Shown here in pieces: positions 17,199 through 24,806 of a stretch of DNA of 35,265 nucleotides (positions are counted from its first letter, which is position 1; each line of letters starts with the position of its first letter). The position numbers and the translations under genes were made by a program. This DNA comes from Myxococcales bacterium (lineage in GTDB: Bacteria; Myxococcota_A; Bradymonadia; Bradymonadales; Bradymonadaceae): positions 1 to 35,265 of the forward strand of contig SLJM01000064.1 in assembly GCA_007135085.1 (NCBI GenBank), written 5' to 3'. The notes beneath the pieces were generated by a model, which saw nothing but the letters and a program-made list of their open reading frames with translations, was not told where the DNA came from and ran no database searches.

Positions 17199-18833
17199 CT
17201 ATTCCTCTTCGGCAGGCTCATCGTCGGCAGGGGGCGTGACGTCGAAGGGACCGTGAGAGACGCTCTCATCGCTGACGCGGGGGTCATCGTTGGCGGTCAC
17301 GGTGGTGGTCACATCTTCGGCCTGGTCGTTGAAGGTGAGCTCGACGCTGGCCTCACCATATTCATCGGTGACCAACGTGGCCGGTACGGTGCCGTCGACG
17401 ATCTCGGGATGGGAGATCTCGAAGTCGAGCTCCACGCCTTCGCGGGCCACGGCCTCGCCGCCGGCCTCGGTGATGCTCACGACGAACTCCGCGGTACTGC
17501 CAACTTCATATTCGGCGTATCCCTCGTCGGCGGCCAGGACGAGGAGATCCACACTGGCCGTGAGATCGAAGGATGCGCTCTCCACACCCTCGCCGAAGAC
17601 GGTGAAGGTATATTCTTTCTCAACGATGCTTCCCGGGAAGTTGTCGTCCACGCAGGTCAAGCTATCGTCGCAATCATCGAGATCTTCGCTCACCCCGTCG
17701 GCGGTGGCGCTCCACTGGTAGTGAACGTCGCCATAGGCGCGCTGACCGGTGGCTTCGCCGGGCTCGCTGAGCTGGCCGCCGGCAGTGGTGGCGCGCACGG
17801 CAAAATCGTATTCGTCGGCGTCGATGATCGTGGGCTCCTCGGTGGCCAGGGCCAGCCAATCCCAGCCGCTTCCGGTGACATCGATCGTCGCCCCGTCGAC
17901 GGTGGCCATATCGGCGTCGTCGACAAATAGAGAGGTCTCCGTTCCCTGGTCGACCCATTCGCCCTGGTTGATGGACAATTCAAAGCCCTCGACATCGCTG
18001 CCTCGGTATCCCTCAGCTCCATCGGAGCGTCCCGACGTTCCTTCGGGATACATGATCTCCACCTGGTAGGTGTGGGTCGGGGCGTCACCTGCTTCGGCAT
18101 GCCAGGTCACCTCGATGCCGTCAGTCAGGTCCGTCGACGCCGTGACCACCACTTCCTCGGGGGCGCCGGCGGCGTCGGCCTCGGTGTCCAGATAGGAGAG
18201 AGTTCCCGCCGCCAGGTTGGCGATCTGGGCGCCGTCTCGATACACCCGGTAGCCCGTGGCCCAGACACTTCCGTGCCAGGTCACGCGCACGCCGTCGCTG
18301 CGGCTTCCCTGGGTGGCGTTGACGTTGGTGATCTCCGGACAGCCCGGATCTTCGGCACAGATCACGGCGTTGCCGCCGTCACATTGATAATGGCCCAGGC
18401 CACAGTCGCCGCAGGCATCCCCCGGCGCCGCCGGCAACGATTGGTTTCCGCCACAGTCATTGCTAAAGGTCACCTGGCATTGGACCGCTTCCTGACCATC
18501 ACATTGCCATTGGCCCATATCGCCGCCGTCGACGCATTGAGCTCCCGGCGCGCCGTCGAGCTCGTCACAGCCTCCGCAGGCATTCTCCGGTTCCGGGTCG
18601 TGGCAACGCAACCCGCCCTCGGCGCTGTCGTCACAGGTGACGATGCCTCGATCGCAGGGACCGCAGGCCTCGCCAGGATCGGCCTCTTCGCCGTCCAGGC
18701 TCAGCTCGCCGACATCCCCGCATTCATTAAAGACCAACACTTCACGATCGTCGTCACCGCATCCGACGAAGAGCATCGCGCTCGACGCCGCCAGCACGAC
18801 GGTTTTTGCTAGCCAACCTATTTTCAAACTCAT
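17199..18833 (-). CDS. Cys-rich, Fn3/Ig-like surface lipoprotein
   Basis: 544 residues from the ATG at 18833, which has AAGGG upstream; an in-frame TTG at 18854 is less likely. The lipobox LFVGC gives acylated Cys25. Residues about 45-170 hold three Cys-rich repeats with the pattern CGxC...C...C (for example ACGGCDELDGAPGAQC and ACGDCGLGHYQC), probably disulfide-bonded. A fibronectin-III-like region follows (VTWHGSVWATGYRVYRDG) and then a longer beta region. The C-terminus (about 435-530) resembles bacterial Ig-like domains, with VTDEYGEASVELTFNDQ as the typical D-x-x-G-x-A strand. The tail is acidic. It is probably exposed at the cell surface; its ligand is unknown. Confidence 0.83.
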   Translation of the reverse strand: MSLKIGWLAKTVVLAASSAMLFVGCGDDDREVLVFNECGDVGELSLDGEEADPGEACGPCDRGIVTCDDSAEGGLRCHDPEPENACGGCDELDGAPGAQCVDGGDMGQWQCDGQEAVQCQVTFSNDCGGNQSLPAAPGDACGDCGLGHYQCDGGNAVICAEDPGCPEITNVNATQGSRSDGVRVTWHGSVWATGYRVYRDGAQIANLAAGTLSYLDTEADAAGAPEEVVVTASTDLTDGIEVTWHAEAGDAPTHTYQVEIMYPEGTSGRSDGAEGYRGSDVEGFELSINQGEWVDQGTETSLFVDDADMATVDGATIDVTGSGWDWLALATEEPTIIDADEYDFAVRATTAGGQLSEPGEATGQRAYGDVHYQWSATADGVSEDLDDCDDSLTCVDDNFPGSIVEKEYTFTVFGEGVESASFDLTASVDLLVLAADEGYAEYEVGSTAEFVVSITEAGGEAVAREGVELDFEISHPEIVDGTVPATLVTDEYGEASVELTFNDQAEDVTTTVTANDDPRVSDESVSHGPFDVTPPADDEPAEEE

Positions 18834-19040
18834 CTGGGCAACCCTTGTGCACAACCCAATGTTATCAACTCTTTAGAAAACTCTGTCGGCACTTTACGAC
18901 AGCAGAAGCGATTCGCAAACCTAAATTTGGACGAGGGACATGATCCACCTCGATCGGTAGTTCTTATTCTGAGGTGCATCGAATCCTTTGGAATCTTCTG
19001 GTCTCGAGTCCTGGGTCGTGGGTCTTGAACGGCACAAGGA

Positions 19041-19442
19041 TCAACCGCAACACCCGGTGCGCCCGCAACGGGCGGCCACGTCGGGGCGGAAATGGTCGGC
19101 CAAAAACTCCTGGCTAAACGTCTCCTCCGCCAATTGAGGCTCCACCTCCATGGCCCGCTTGAGCCAGTATTGGACGATCGGCGCCTCGCTTCGAAGGGCA
19201 GCGGCCACCATCAGGGCCAATGCCGCCTCGCGATGGTATTCCTGCCACAACGTACCGATGGTCTGATCCCACAGGTTGGGGTGCTTTTTCTCGGGCTCCT
19301 CTTCGACGGCTGCCACGATTCCGGCGACCTCCCCGGTCTTTCGAGCCTTGTTCATCGCCGCCTTGAGGCGGCTCGGGCTGAGCACTCGAAATAAGACGAC
19401 CAATCCAATCGCTGCGGCGATAACCCACCAGAATTCGAGCAT
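19041..19442 (-). CDS. Small single-TM membrane protein, unknown function
   Basis: 133 residues from the ATG at 19442, which has AAGGAG 8 nt upstream. The frame is open 26 codons further, but without that support. An N-terminal membrane anchor (MLEFWWVIAAAIGLVVLFRVL) is followed by a cytoplasmic helical domain with a Lys/Arg-rich start and the segment LWQEYHREAALALMVAAALRS. It ends in an unusual Cys-rich tail, CGRTGCCG, perhaps for metal or disulfide. It lies 100 bp downstream of hutI on the same strand. No family was recognised. Confidence 0.65.
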   Translation of the reverse strand: MLEFWWVIAAAIGLVVLFRVLSPSRLKAAMNKARKTGEVAGIVAAVEEEPEKKHPNLWDQTIGTLWQEYHREAALALMVAAALRSEAPIVQYWLKRAMEVEPQLAEETFSQEFLADHFRPDVAARCGRTGCCG

Positions 19443-19542
19443 ACTCGTTCTCCTTATTTTGCGACGACCAACTTGGTGACTTCTTGTCGAGGAGTCCCCT
19501 GGGCGCAGTCCAAGACCCACAACTCAACACTCACGGTGCTAT

Positions 19543-20835
19543 TTATGATTCCACGTCAGCCTCTTCGGTCCAATATACCACGTTGCCCCGATAGATGACC
19601 GCCTCGGCGTGGGACTGGCCGAAATGATAAGGGATATACCGGTAGTGGGGGACGCCAAAGCAGGCGATATCGGCCCGGGCACCGGCACGCAGACCGCCAA
19701 TATCATCGCGGCGAAGCGCTTTTGCCGCCCCGGCCGTGATCGAACGCAGCGCCTCGCCAGGGGTCAATTTATAGAGAGTGCATCCCAGGGTCAGAATTGT
19801 TCCCAGGTCCTGGGTCATGGCGCTGCCCGGGTTGAAGTCCGTGGCCAGAGCGACCTCGCAATCGGCGTTCAACAGCTTTCTCGCCGGAGCCAGGTCGTCG
19901 AGGGTCCCCAAGAAAAGGTTAACCGCCGGCATGAGCACGCCAACCACACCGGCCCGGGCCATGGCGGCGATCCCTTCGTCGTTGGTATGCTCCAGGTGGT
20001 CGGCGCTGGCCGCTCCAACCCGGGCGGCCACGGCTGCGGCCCCGGCGTCGGTGATCTCGTCGGCGTGGATGCGGGGAATCAAATCATGCTCTTTTCCCAC
20101 CTCCAGAATCCGCTCCGCTTCCTCGGCTGTAAACGCCCCGCGATCACAGAAGACATCGCAATAATTGGCCAGCCCGGCCTCGGCCACGGCGGGGATCATC
20201 TCCTGGCAGACCAGGTCGACGTAATCCTCGCGGCGATCGGCGAAATTGCGTGGCACGGCGTGAGCCCCGAGAAAACAGGGGACCAATTCGCAGGGCACCT
20301 CTTCTTGCGCCCCGGCGACGGCCCGCAGGCTCTTGATCTCGTCCGTGGTGGTCAACCCGTAGCCGCTCTTGACCTCCAGCGTCGTCACCCCCTGGCGCAC
20401 AGACTGGAAGACCCGCTGTATCAACCGCAGCTGCAGCTCCGCCGTCGACGCCTGCCTCAGGGCATCGACAGTATTTAAAATCCCCCCGCCGGATTCCAAG
20501 ATCTCCACATATTCTCGCCCCGCATTTCGCCACATAAACTCGTCGGAGCGCTCGCCAGCAAAGACGGCATGGGTATGACAATCGATCCACCCCGGCATGG
20601 CCACGTCGGTATGCAATACACCGCCCTCGGGATCGCGCGCGCCCTCCGGGCGCTCGTCCCAGGGGCCGACCCAGCGAATGGTCTCATCCTCTTCATCGAC
20701 CACGATCGCCGCGTCTTCCACGAGCCCCACCAACTTATCGTCACGGCCCTGAAGATCGCCCTGAGCATCATAGCTCGACAACTCCGAACTATCGGCGGGC
20801 ATGGTCAACGCCTGTTTTGCTCGAATCACAAACAT
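19543..20835 (-). CDS. hutI: Imidazolonepropionase HutI
   Basis: 430 residues, slightly longer than the usual 405-415. It catalyses the third step of histidine breakdown, 4-imidazolone-5-propanoate to N-formimino-L-glutamate, with a single metal ion in an amidohydrolase barrel. Motifs are PGWIDCHTHAVFAGERSDEF (metal His pair), GGGILNTVDALR, EVKSGYGLTTTDE, HADEITDAGA, SADHLEHTND and ATDFNPGSAMT. The ATG at 20835 has GGAGG at 6-nt spacing, and that site lies inside a perfect hairpin belonging to the adjacent hairpin array. HutU is encoded 0.8 kb upstream on the same strand but is separated by a gene on the other strand; hutH is not in the window. Confidence 0.96.
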   Translation of the reverse strand: MFVIRAKQALTMPADSSELSSYDAQGDLQGRDDKLVGLVEDAAIVVDEEDETIRWVGPWDERPEGARDPEGGVLHTDVAMPGWIDCHTHAVFAGERSDEFMWRNAGREYVEILESGGGILNTVDALRQASTAELQLRLIQRVFQSVRQGVTTLEVKSGYGLTTTDEIKSLRAVAGAQEEVPCELVPCFLGAHAVPRNFADRREDYVDLVCQEMIPAVAEAGLANYCDVFCDRGAFTAEEAERILEVGKEHDLIPRIHADEITDAGAAAVAARVGAASADHLEHTNDEGIAAMARAGVVGVLMPAVNLFLGTLDDLAPARKLLNADCEVALATDFNPGSAMTQDLGTILTLGCTLYKLTPGEALRSITAGAAKALRRDDIGGLRAGARADIACFGVPHYRYIPYHFGQSHAEAVIYRGNVVYWTEEADVES

Positions 20836-20838
20836 AAA

Positions 20839-20851
20839 GCGCCTCCGGCGC
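20839..20851 (-). promoter_or_regulatory. Hairpin carrying the hutI ribosome-binding site
   Basis: On the minus strand this reads stem GCGCC, loop GGA, stem GGCGC, then TTT-ATG. The Shine-Dalgarno GGAGG (20842-20846) is formed by the loop plus the first two bases of the 3' stem. Folding would partly hide it, so translation of hutI could depend on this hairpin. Confidence 0.55.
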
Positions 20852-20935
20852 TGGGGTGGAGCGCGCGTTGCGCGCGGGGTGGAGGCGGCTGCGCCGCCGG
20901 GATGGAGCGCCTGAACTGCTGGCGCGGGAACTGCT
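20839..20935 (-). repeat. Hairpin array 1 (four stem-loops, TCCAYCCC spacers)
   Basis: Read on the minus strand, a head AGCAGTTCCC (20935-20926) is followed by four hairpins. Their stems are GCGCC/GGCGC (loop AGCAGTTCA), GGCGGC/GCCGCC, GCGCGC/GCGCGC and GCGCC/GGCGC. They are separated by TCCATCCC, TCCACCCC and TCCACCCC. Every stem sequence differs from its neighbour while the spacer stays fixed. The last hairpin holds the hutI ribosome-binding site. Confidence 0.8.
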
Positions 20936-21018
20936 AAACTGCAAATTACGGCTAACTACCTATCGCGTTGATTCAAACCATAGACACCTTGGCTTTTCAA
21001 TCGGTGATCCGCAGACAA

Positions 21019-21174
21019 AGCAGTTACCGGGCCAGCAGTCCAGGCCCTCCATCCCGCGTGCCTTAGCGAAGCGTAGCACGCTCCACCCCGTGCGCGCAGC
21101 GCACTCCATCCCGGGCCCGAAGGGCCCTCCACCCCGTGCGCGCAGCGCACTAAGCCGTTGCCAAAACGGCAACG
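21019..21174 (+). repeat. Hairpin array 2 (six stem-loops, TCCAYCCC spacers)
   Basis: This array is on the plus strand, divergent from array 1. The head is AGCAGTTACC (21019-21028). Stems follow: GGGCC/GGCCC (21029-21047, loop AGCAGTCCA), GCGTGC/GCACGC (21056-21081), GTGCGC/GCGCAC (21090-21104), GGGCCC/GGGCCC (21113-21127), GTGCGC/GCGCAC again (21136-21150), and finally CGTTGCC/GGCAACG (21156-21174). Spacers are TCCATCCC, TCCACCCC, TCCATCCC and TCCACCCC. With array 1 it fills most of the 408-bp gap between hutI and the four-helix-bundle gene. In the 83 bp between the two heads I see nothing else. Confidence 0.8.
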
Positions 21175-21243
21175 CCGCTTATCTTCATTGATATTGCGCC
21201 GTATCGATCTGAACCGAACCACCGAAATGCGCAGGGGGAATCC

Positions 21244-21627
21244 ATGAGTTTTCGCGGCTACCAGGGGCTCACCGTCTGGAATCGCGCCGTCGATCTGGTC
21301 GAGTTGGTCTACCATCTGACCAACGTGCTGGCCAACGATGCCACGCCTGAATTATTGGGCGATCTACGTCGCAAGGCCCTGGCCATTCCGTCCCATCTGG
21401 CCGCCGGCTATCAGACCACGTCCACCGAGGAATACCTTCGCCACGTCCACGCCGCCCAGGTCACCCTGGCCAGCCTGGACACGGGGGTGACCACTGTGGT
21501 CCAGCTCAACTGGGTCGATAAAGAGGACACCAACGAGCTCCAATCACTGATCACCCATATGGACCAGCTTCTGGGCTGCCTGGAGCGCTATCTGACGACC
21601 AACCCGTCGGGAGCCCGGGCTCAATAG
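21244..21627 (+). CDS. Four-helix-bundle protein (S23 / 23S intervening-sequence family)
   Basis: 127 residues. The pattern is typical of the family: start GYQGLTVWNRAVDLVELVYHLT, central LLGDLRRKALAIPSHLAAGYQ (family: LRRAAVSIPSNIAEG), and a C-terminal helix with DQLLGCLERYL. Relatives occur in 23S rRNA intervening sequences and as free genes, and some are linked to diversity-generating elements; the molecular role is not established. AGGGGG lies 6 nt before the ATG. It is the only plus-strand gene between 17140 and 33189, sits between hutI and hutU, and is flanked by hairpin arrays, which suggests later insertion into a hut operon (inference). Its stop is 5 bp from the hutU stop. Confidence 0.88.
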   Translation: MSFRGYQGLTVWNRAVDLVELVYHLTNVLANDATPELLGDLRRKALAIPSHLAAGYQTTSTEEYLRHVHAAQVTLASLDTGVTTVVQLNWVDKEDTNELQSLITHMDQLLGCLERYLTTNPSGARAQ

Positions 21628-21632
21628 GGAGT

Positions 21633-23291
21633 TCAGTCGCTGACCCCGGGCACCCGCACGCCGCGCTGTTTTGCGACCTCAATGGCCCGGTCGTAGCCGG
21701 CGTCGACGTGACGGACCACGCCCATGCCGGGATCGGTGGTCAGCACCCGCTCCAGGCGCCGGGCGGCGGCCTCGGTGCCGTCGGCGACGATGACCTGGCC
21801 GGCGTGGAGGCTGTAGCCCATGCCCACGCCACCGCCGTGGTGGAAGCTGACCCAGCTTGCGCCGTTGACGGCGTTGATAAGGGCGTTGAGGATCGGCCAG
21901 TCGGCCACGGCGTCGCTGCCGTCTTTCATGGATTCCGTCTCCCGGTTGGGACTGGCCACGCTGCCCGCATCCAGGTGGTCTCGGCCGATGACCACCGGCG
22001 CCGACAACTCACCGGAGGCCACCATCTCGTTGAATTTGAGCCCCGCTTTTTTTCGCTCTCCATAACCGAGCCAGCAGATCCTGGCCGGAAGCCCCTGAAA
22101 ATGGACCTTCTCTCGGGCCATATCCAGCCAATTGATCAAATGCTTTTTCTCCGGAAATAGCTCCTTGATCGCCTCATCGGTGCGGTAAATATCCTCGGGC
22201 TCTCCCGACAACGCCACCCAGCGAAAGGGCCCGGAGCCCTCACAGAAAAGAGGGCGAATAAAGGCGGGGACGAAACCCGGGAAATCAAAGGCCCGATCCA
22301 CGCCTCGGTCGGCGGCGAATTGGCGAATATTATTGCCGTAATCGAAGACCACCGAGCCGGCGTCGAGAAAACCGACCATGGCCTCCACGTGCCGGGCCAT
22401 GCCGTCCAAGGAGAGCTCGAGATAATTGTCGGGATCGTCGCGGCGCATGGCCGCCACCTCTTCTAAGCTCAGCCCCGGGGCCACATAGCCGTCGAGGGGA
22501 TCGTGTGCGCTGGTCTGGTCGGTGACCACATCGGGGATCAGGCCCCGCTCCAGGATCCGGGGGAAGACCTCCGCGGCGTTGCCCACGAGCCCCACGCTGA
22601 GCGCCTCTTCCTCGGACCTGGCCTCATCGATCCACTGCAGGGCCTCATCGAGATCGTCGGTCATGCGATCGCAATAGCCGGTCTCCAGGCGCCGCTCGAT
22701 GCGCTTCGAGTCGACCTCGACGCATAAAATGGCCGCCCCGCACATCGTCGCCGCCAGAGGCTGAGCGCCGCCCATACCCCCCAACCCGGCGGTAAGCACG
22801 AAACGTCCGTGAAGATCGCCACCGAATTTCTGGCGCGCCGCCGCCGCAAAGGTCTCGTAGGTGCCCTGCAAGATCCCCTGGGTGCCGATATAGATCCAAC
22901 TGCCGGCCGTCATCTGGCCGAACATCATCAGACCCTTCTTTTCGAGCTCCCGAAAATGCTCCCAATTGGCCCATTTTCCGACCAGATTGGAGTTGGCGAT
23001 CAGCACCCTGGGCGCGTCACTATGAGTGCGAAAGACGGCCACGGGCTTTCCCGATTGCACCAACAGCGTCTCGTCCTCCTCGAGATCCTCCAGGGTGGAC
23101 AGGATCTGTTCATAGGCCTCCCAGGACCGGGCCGCCCGCCCACTGCCACCGTAGACCACCAGATCCTGGGGCGCCTCGGCCACCTCGGCGTCGAGGTTAT
23201 TCATCAACATCCGAAGGGCCGCCTCCTGAACCCATCCCTTGCATCGAAGCTCGGTCCCACGGGGCGCACGAATCTTGGTCCGGTCAGCCAT
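21633..23291 (-). CDS. hutU: Urocanate hydratase HutU
   Basis: 552 residues, a normal length. It converts urocanate to imidazolone propionate with tightly bound NAD+, directly before HutI in histidine breakdown. Evident motifs are [20 protein letters not shown] at the N-terminus, [13 protein letters not shown], the NAD-binding [18 protein letters not shown] (about 166-183 of the longer form), [32 protein letters not shown] with the active-site region, and [18 protein letters not shown] near the end. I chose the ATG at 23291 because GAGG lies 6 nt upstream; another ATG two codons earlier sits right on that site. It is separated from hutI by the convergent four-helix-bundle gene and arrays 1 and 2. 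Confidence 0.97.
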   Translation of the reverse strand: MADRTKIRAPRGTELRCKGWVQEAALRMLMNNLDAEVAEAPQDLVVYGGSGRAARSWEAYEQILSTLEDLEEDETLLVQSGKPVAVFRTHSDAPRVLIANSNLVGKWANWEHFRELEKKGLMMFGQMTAGSWIYIGTQGILQGTYETFAAAARQKFGGDLHGRFVLTAGLGGMGGAQPLAATMCGAAILCVEVDSKRIERRLETGYCDRMTDDLDEALQWIDEARSEEEALSVGLVGNAAEVFPRILERGLIPDVVTDQTSAHDPLDGYVAPGLSLEEVAAMRRDDPDNYLELSLDGMARHVEAMVGFLDAGSVVFDYGNNIRQFAADRGVDRAFDFPGFVPAFIRPLFCEGSGPFRWVALSGEPEDIYRTDEAIKELFPEKKHLINWLDMAREKVHFQGLPARICWLGYGERKKAGLKFNEMVASGELSAPVVIGRDHLDAGSVASPNRETESMKDGSDAVADWPILNALINAVNGASWVSFHHGGGVGMGYSLHAGQVIVADGTEAAARRLERVLTTDPGMGVVRHVDAGYDRAIEVAKQRGVRVPGVSD

Positions 23292-23417
23292 TCTCATCCT
23301 CTCAGAATCAGTTGGTTATTCGCTAGAAACCAGGCGGCTCATCACGCCCCGCAGGCCATACTCAATACTTCAACGGCACACGACAAGTCGACCCCACCGC
23401 AGCGCGCCGTTAACCCC

Positions 23418-23490
23418 GGGCCGCAAGTCCAGGCCCTCCACCCCGCGTGCCTTAGCAAAGCGTAGCACGCTCCACCCCGGCGCGAGCGCC
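23418..23490 (+). repeat. Hairpin array 3 (three stem-loops, TCCACCCC spacers)
   Basis: Stems are GGGCC/GGCCC (23418-23436, loop GCAAGTCCA), GCGTGC/GCACGC (23445-23470) and GGCGC/GCGCC (23479-23490, loop GA), separated by TCCACCCC twice. The first 61 bp nearly repeat 21029-21089 of array 2, with about five differences, none in a stem. It lies in the 209-bp gap between hutU and the end of the AgmX-like gene; the remainder of the gap shows no other structure. Confidence 0.8.
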
Positions 23491-23500
23491 GTCGAGCGCC

Positions 23501-24772
23501 TCACTGGTCTCGGAAACTGAACATAATATTGACGCTCACCGTGCCCTGTCCGCCGGCGGTGGCCGGAAAAGTGACGCGCTCTACGGCGTTTCGCGCACAT
23601 TGCTCGACCTCTCGGTCACCCACATCGGCGTGGCGCTGCATCACGCGCTCCACCGAGCCGTCTTCGGCCACCGTGACCTGCAATAACTGGCGACCGCTTC
23701 CCGCATAGGGGTGGGCGCGCACCCGGGCGGCGTAGCACTGAGCGATTCTGTCCTGAATATCCTCCACGGCTTGCTGGGCAGCCTGCTGCTCGTCACCGAA
23801 ATTATTGGCGTGAACGCTGCTCAATTCGGCGTGGGGTACGCGGCGATAATCGGAGGCATCAGCCGAAATTCGCGCCACCTCTTCGCCGCCGTCGCTGATG
23901 ACGTAGATCGACCTGGCCGTGATGGCGACGATCGAAACGTCGCCTTCACCGTCGAGATCTTTGATCAGCGCCGCCAGCAAATCACCGTCGATATCGATGG
24001 TCGCCAGAGGCTCATCCCCGCCGTCTTTGCGAATCATCAACACGCCCTCTTCTGCCTGGATCGTCTCGACGGCGCGCCCGTCGCCGTCGATATCGAAGCG
24101 CTCCCCACCGGTCCACACCGCCTCGGCCACCGGCTCGGGCTCGGGATGGGATTCGGTGACCCCTTCCAGCCGCTCCGTCTCGCCGGAGTCGGTCATGGTC
24201 TCACCGTCGGCGCGAATGCGAAGATAGCGCTCGGCGCCGCGCATCTTACATTCCAATTCGTCGTTCGTATCGTTGGTCAGATCGCCGGCCCGGCAGCGAT
24301 CGATGCCCCGCGAGGTTCCCACAGACCAGGCAAATTGGCCGTCTCCCGTATAGACCCGAACCTGGTCGCGACGCACACAGACCACGTCCAGATTGGTGCC
24401 GCGAATCAAGTCGGCGAGCACCACCTGTTGGCATCCCTCTTCCAGGGAGAAGACGGGGATTCCGTTGGCGTCGAGGGCAAACGTGGGCACTCCGGAGCCG
24501 ACGATTTCCGCAGAATTGTCGCCGCTGACGTCGGTGATCCGCACGGCCCGGTCGAATTCACTATCCTCGTTTTCCCGCCACGAGAACGCCCGCAAAATAC
24601 CGCCGTCAGTGCCCAGCAGAATCACGCCCGACGAATTCTTGATCAACACCGGCGCCTCATCACCATGCCAATCGTAAATCTGGGCCTCCCCGGCCAGCAC
24701 CGTCCCGGCCCCAAAAGTCGCCGCCAGTACACCAAGGACAAACCCGACCAACCATCGCTTCCCTCTGTTCAT
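23501..24772 (-). CDS. Secreted protein with AgmX/TonB-like C-terminal domain
   Basis: 423 residues. A signal peptide (cleavage after about VLA, residue 27) is followed by a beta-rich region of roughly 300 residues. Recurring 'D-hydrophobic-D-G-D/DNSAEIVG' stretches (VSGDNSAEIVGSG, GDLTNDTNDELECK, FDIDGDGRAVE, DLDGEGDVSIVAI) resemble FG-GAP/VCBS propeller blades. The last 90 residues, with the features IAQCYAARVRAHPYAGSGR, VTVAEDGSVERV, QCARNAVERVTFPA and VSVNIMFSF, match the C-terminal domain found in myxobacterial AgmX/PglI and related to TonB. Those proteins act in envelope spanning or gliding complexes, so transfer to this protein is only a suggestion. The gene starts 34 bp after the sulfatase-fold gene and probably shares its transcript. 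Confidence 0.8.
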   Translation of the reverse strand: MNRGKRWLVGFVLGVLAATFGAGTVLAGEAQIYDWHGDEAPVLIKNSSGVILLGTDGGILRAFSWRENEDSEFDRAVRITDVSGDNSAEIVGSGVPTFALDANGIPVFSLEEGCQQVVLADLIRGTNLDVVCVRRDQVRVYTGDGQFAWSVGTSRGIDRCRAGDLTNDTNDELECKMRGAERYLRIRADGETMTDSGETERLEGVTESHPEPEPVAEAVWTGGERFDIDGDGRAVETIQAEEGVLMIRKDGGDEPLATIDIDGDLLAALIKDLDGEGDVSIVAITARSIYVISDGGEEVARISADASDYRRVPHAELSSVHANNFGDEQQAAQQAVEDIQDRIAQCYAARVRAHPYAGSGRQLLQVTVAEDGSVERVMQRHADVGDREVEQCARNAVERVTFPATAGGQGTVSVNIMFSFRDQ

Positions 24773-24806
24773 CTTCCACTCTCCATGTCGAGTTTCGTCA
24801 ATTACT

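Noticed and set aside
18985-19530. Inverted GTGGGTCTTG copies and GAGTCCTGGGTC-like stretches on both sides of the small membrane-protein gene
   Set aside because: The match is only 10 bp within degenerate low-complexity sequence; no target duplication or transposase suggests an insertion.
20839-21174. CRISPR array
   Set aside because: The constant element is only 8 nt, the variable elements are palindromes, and there are no cas genes or 30-nt spacers.
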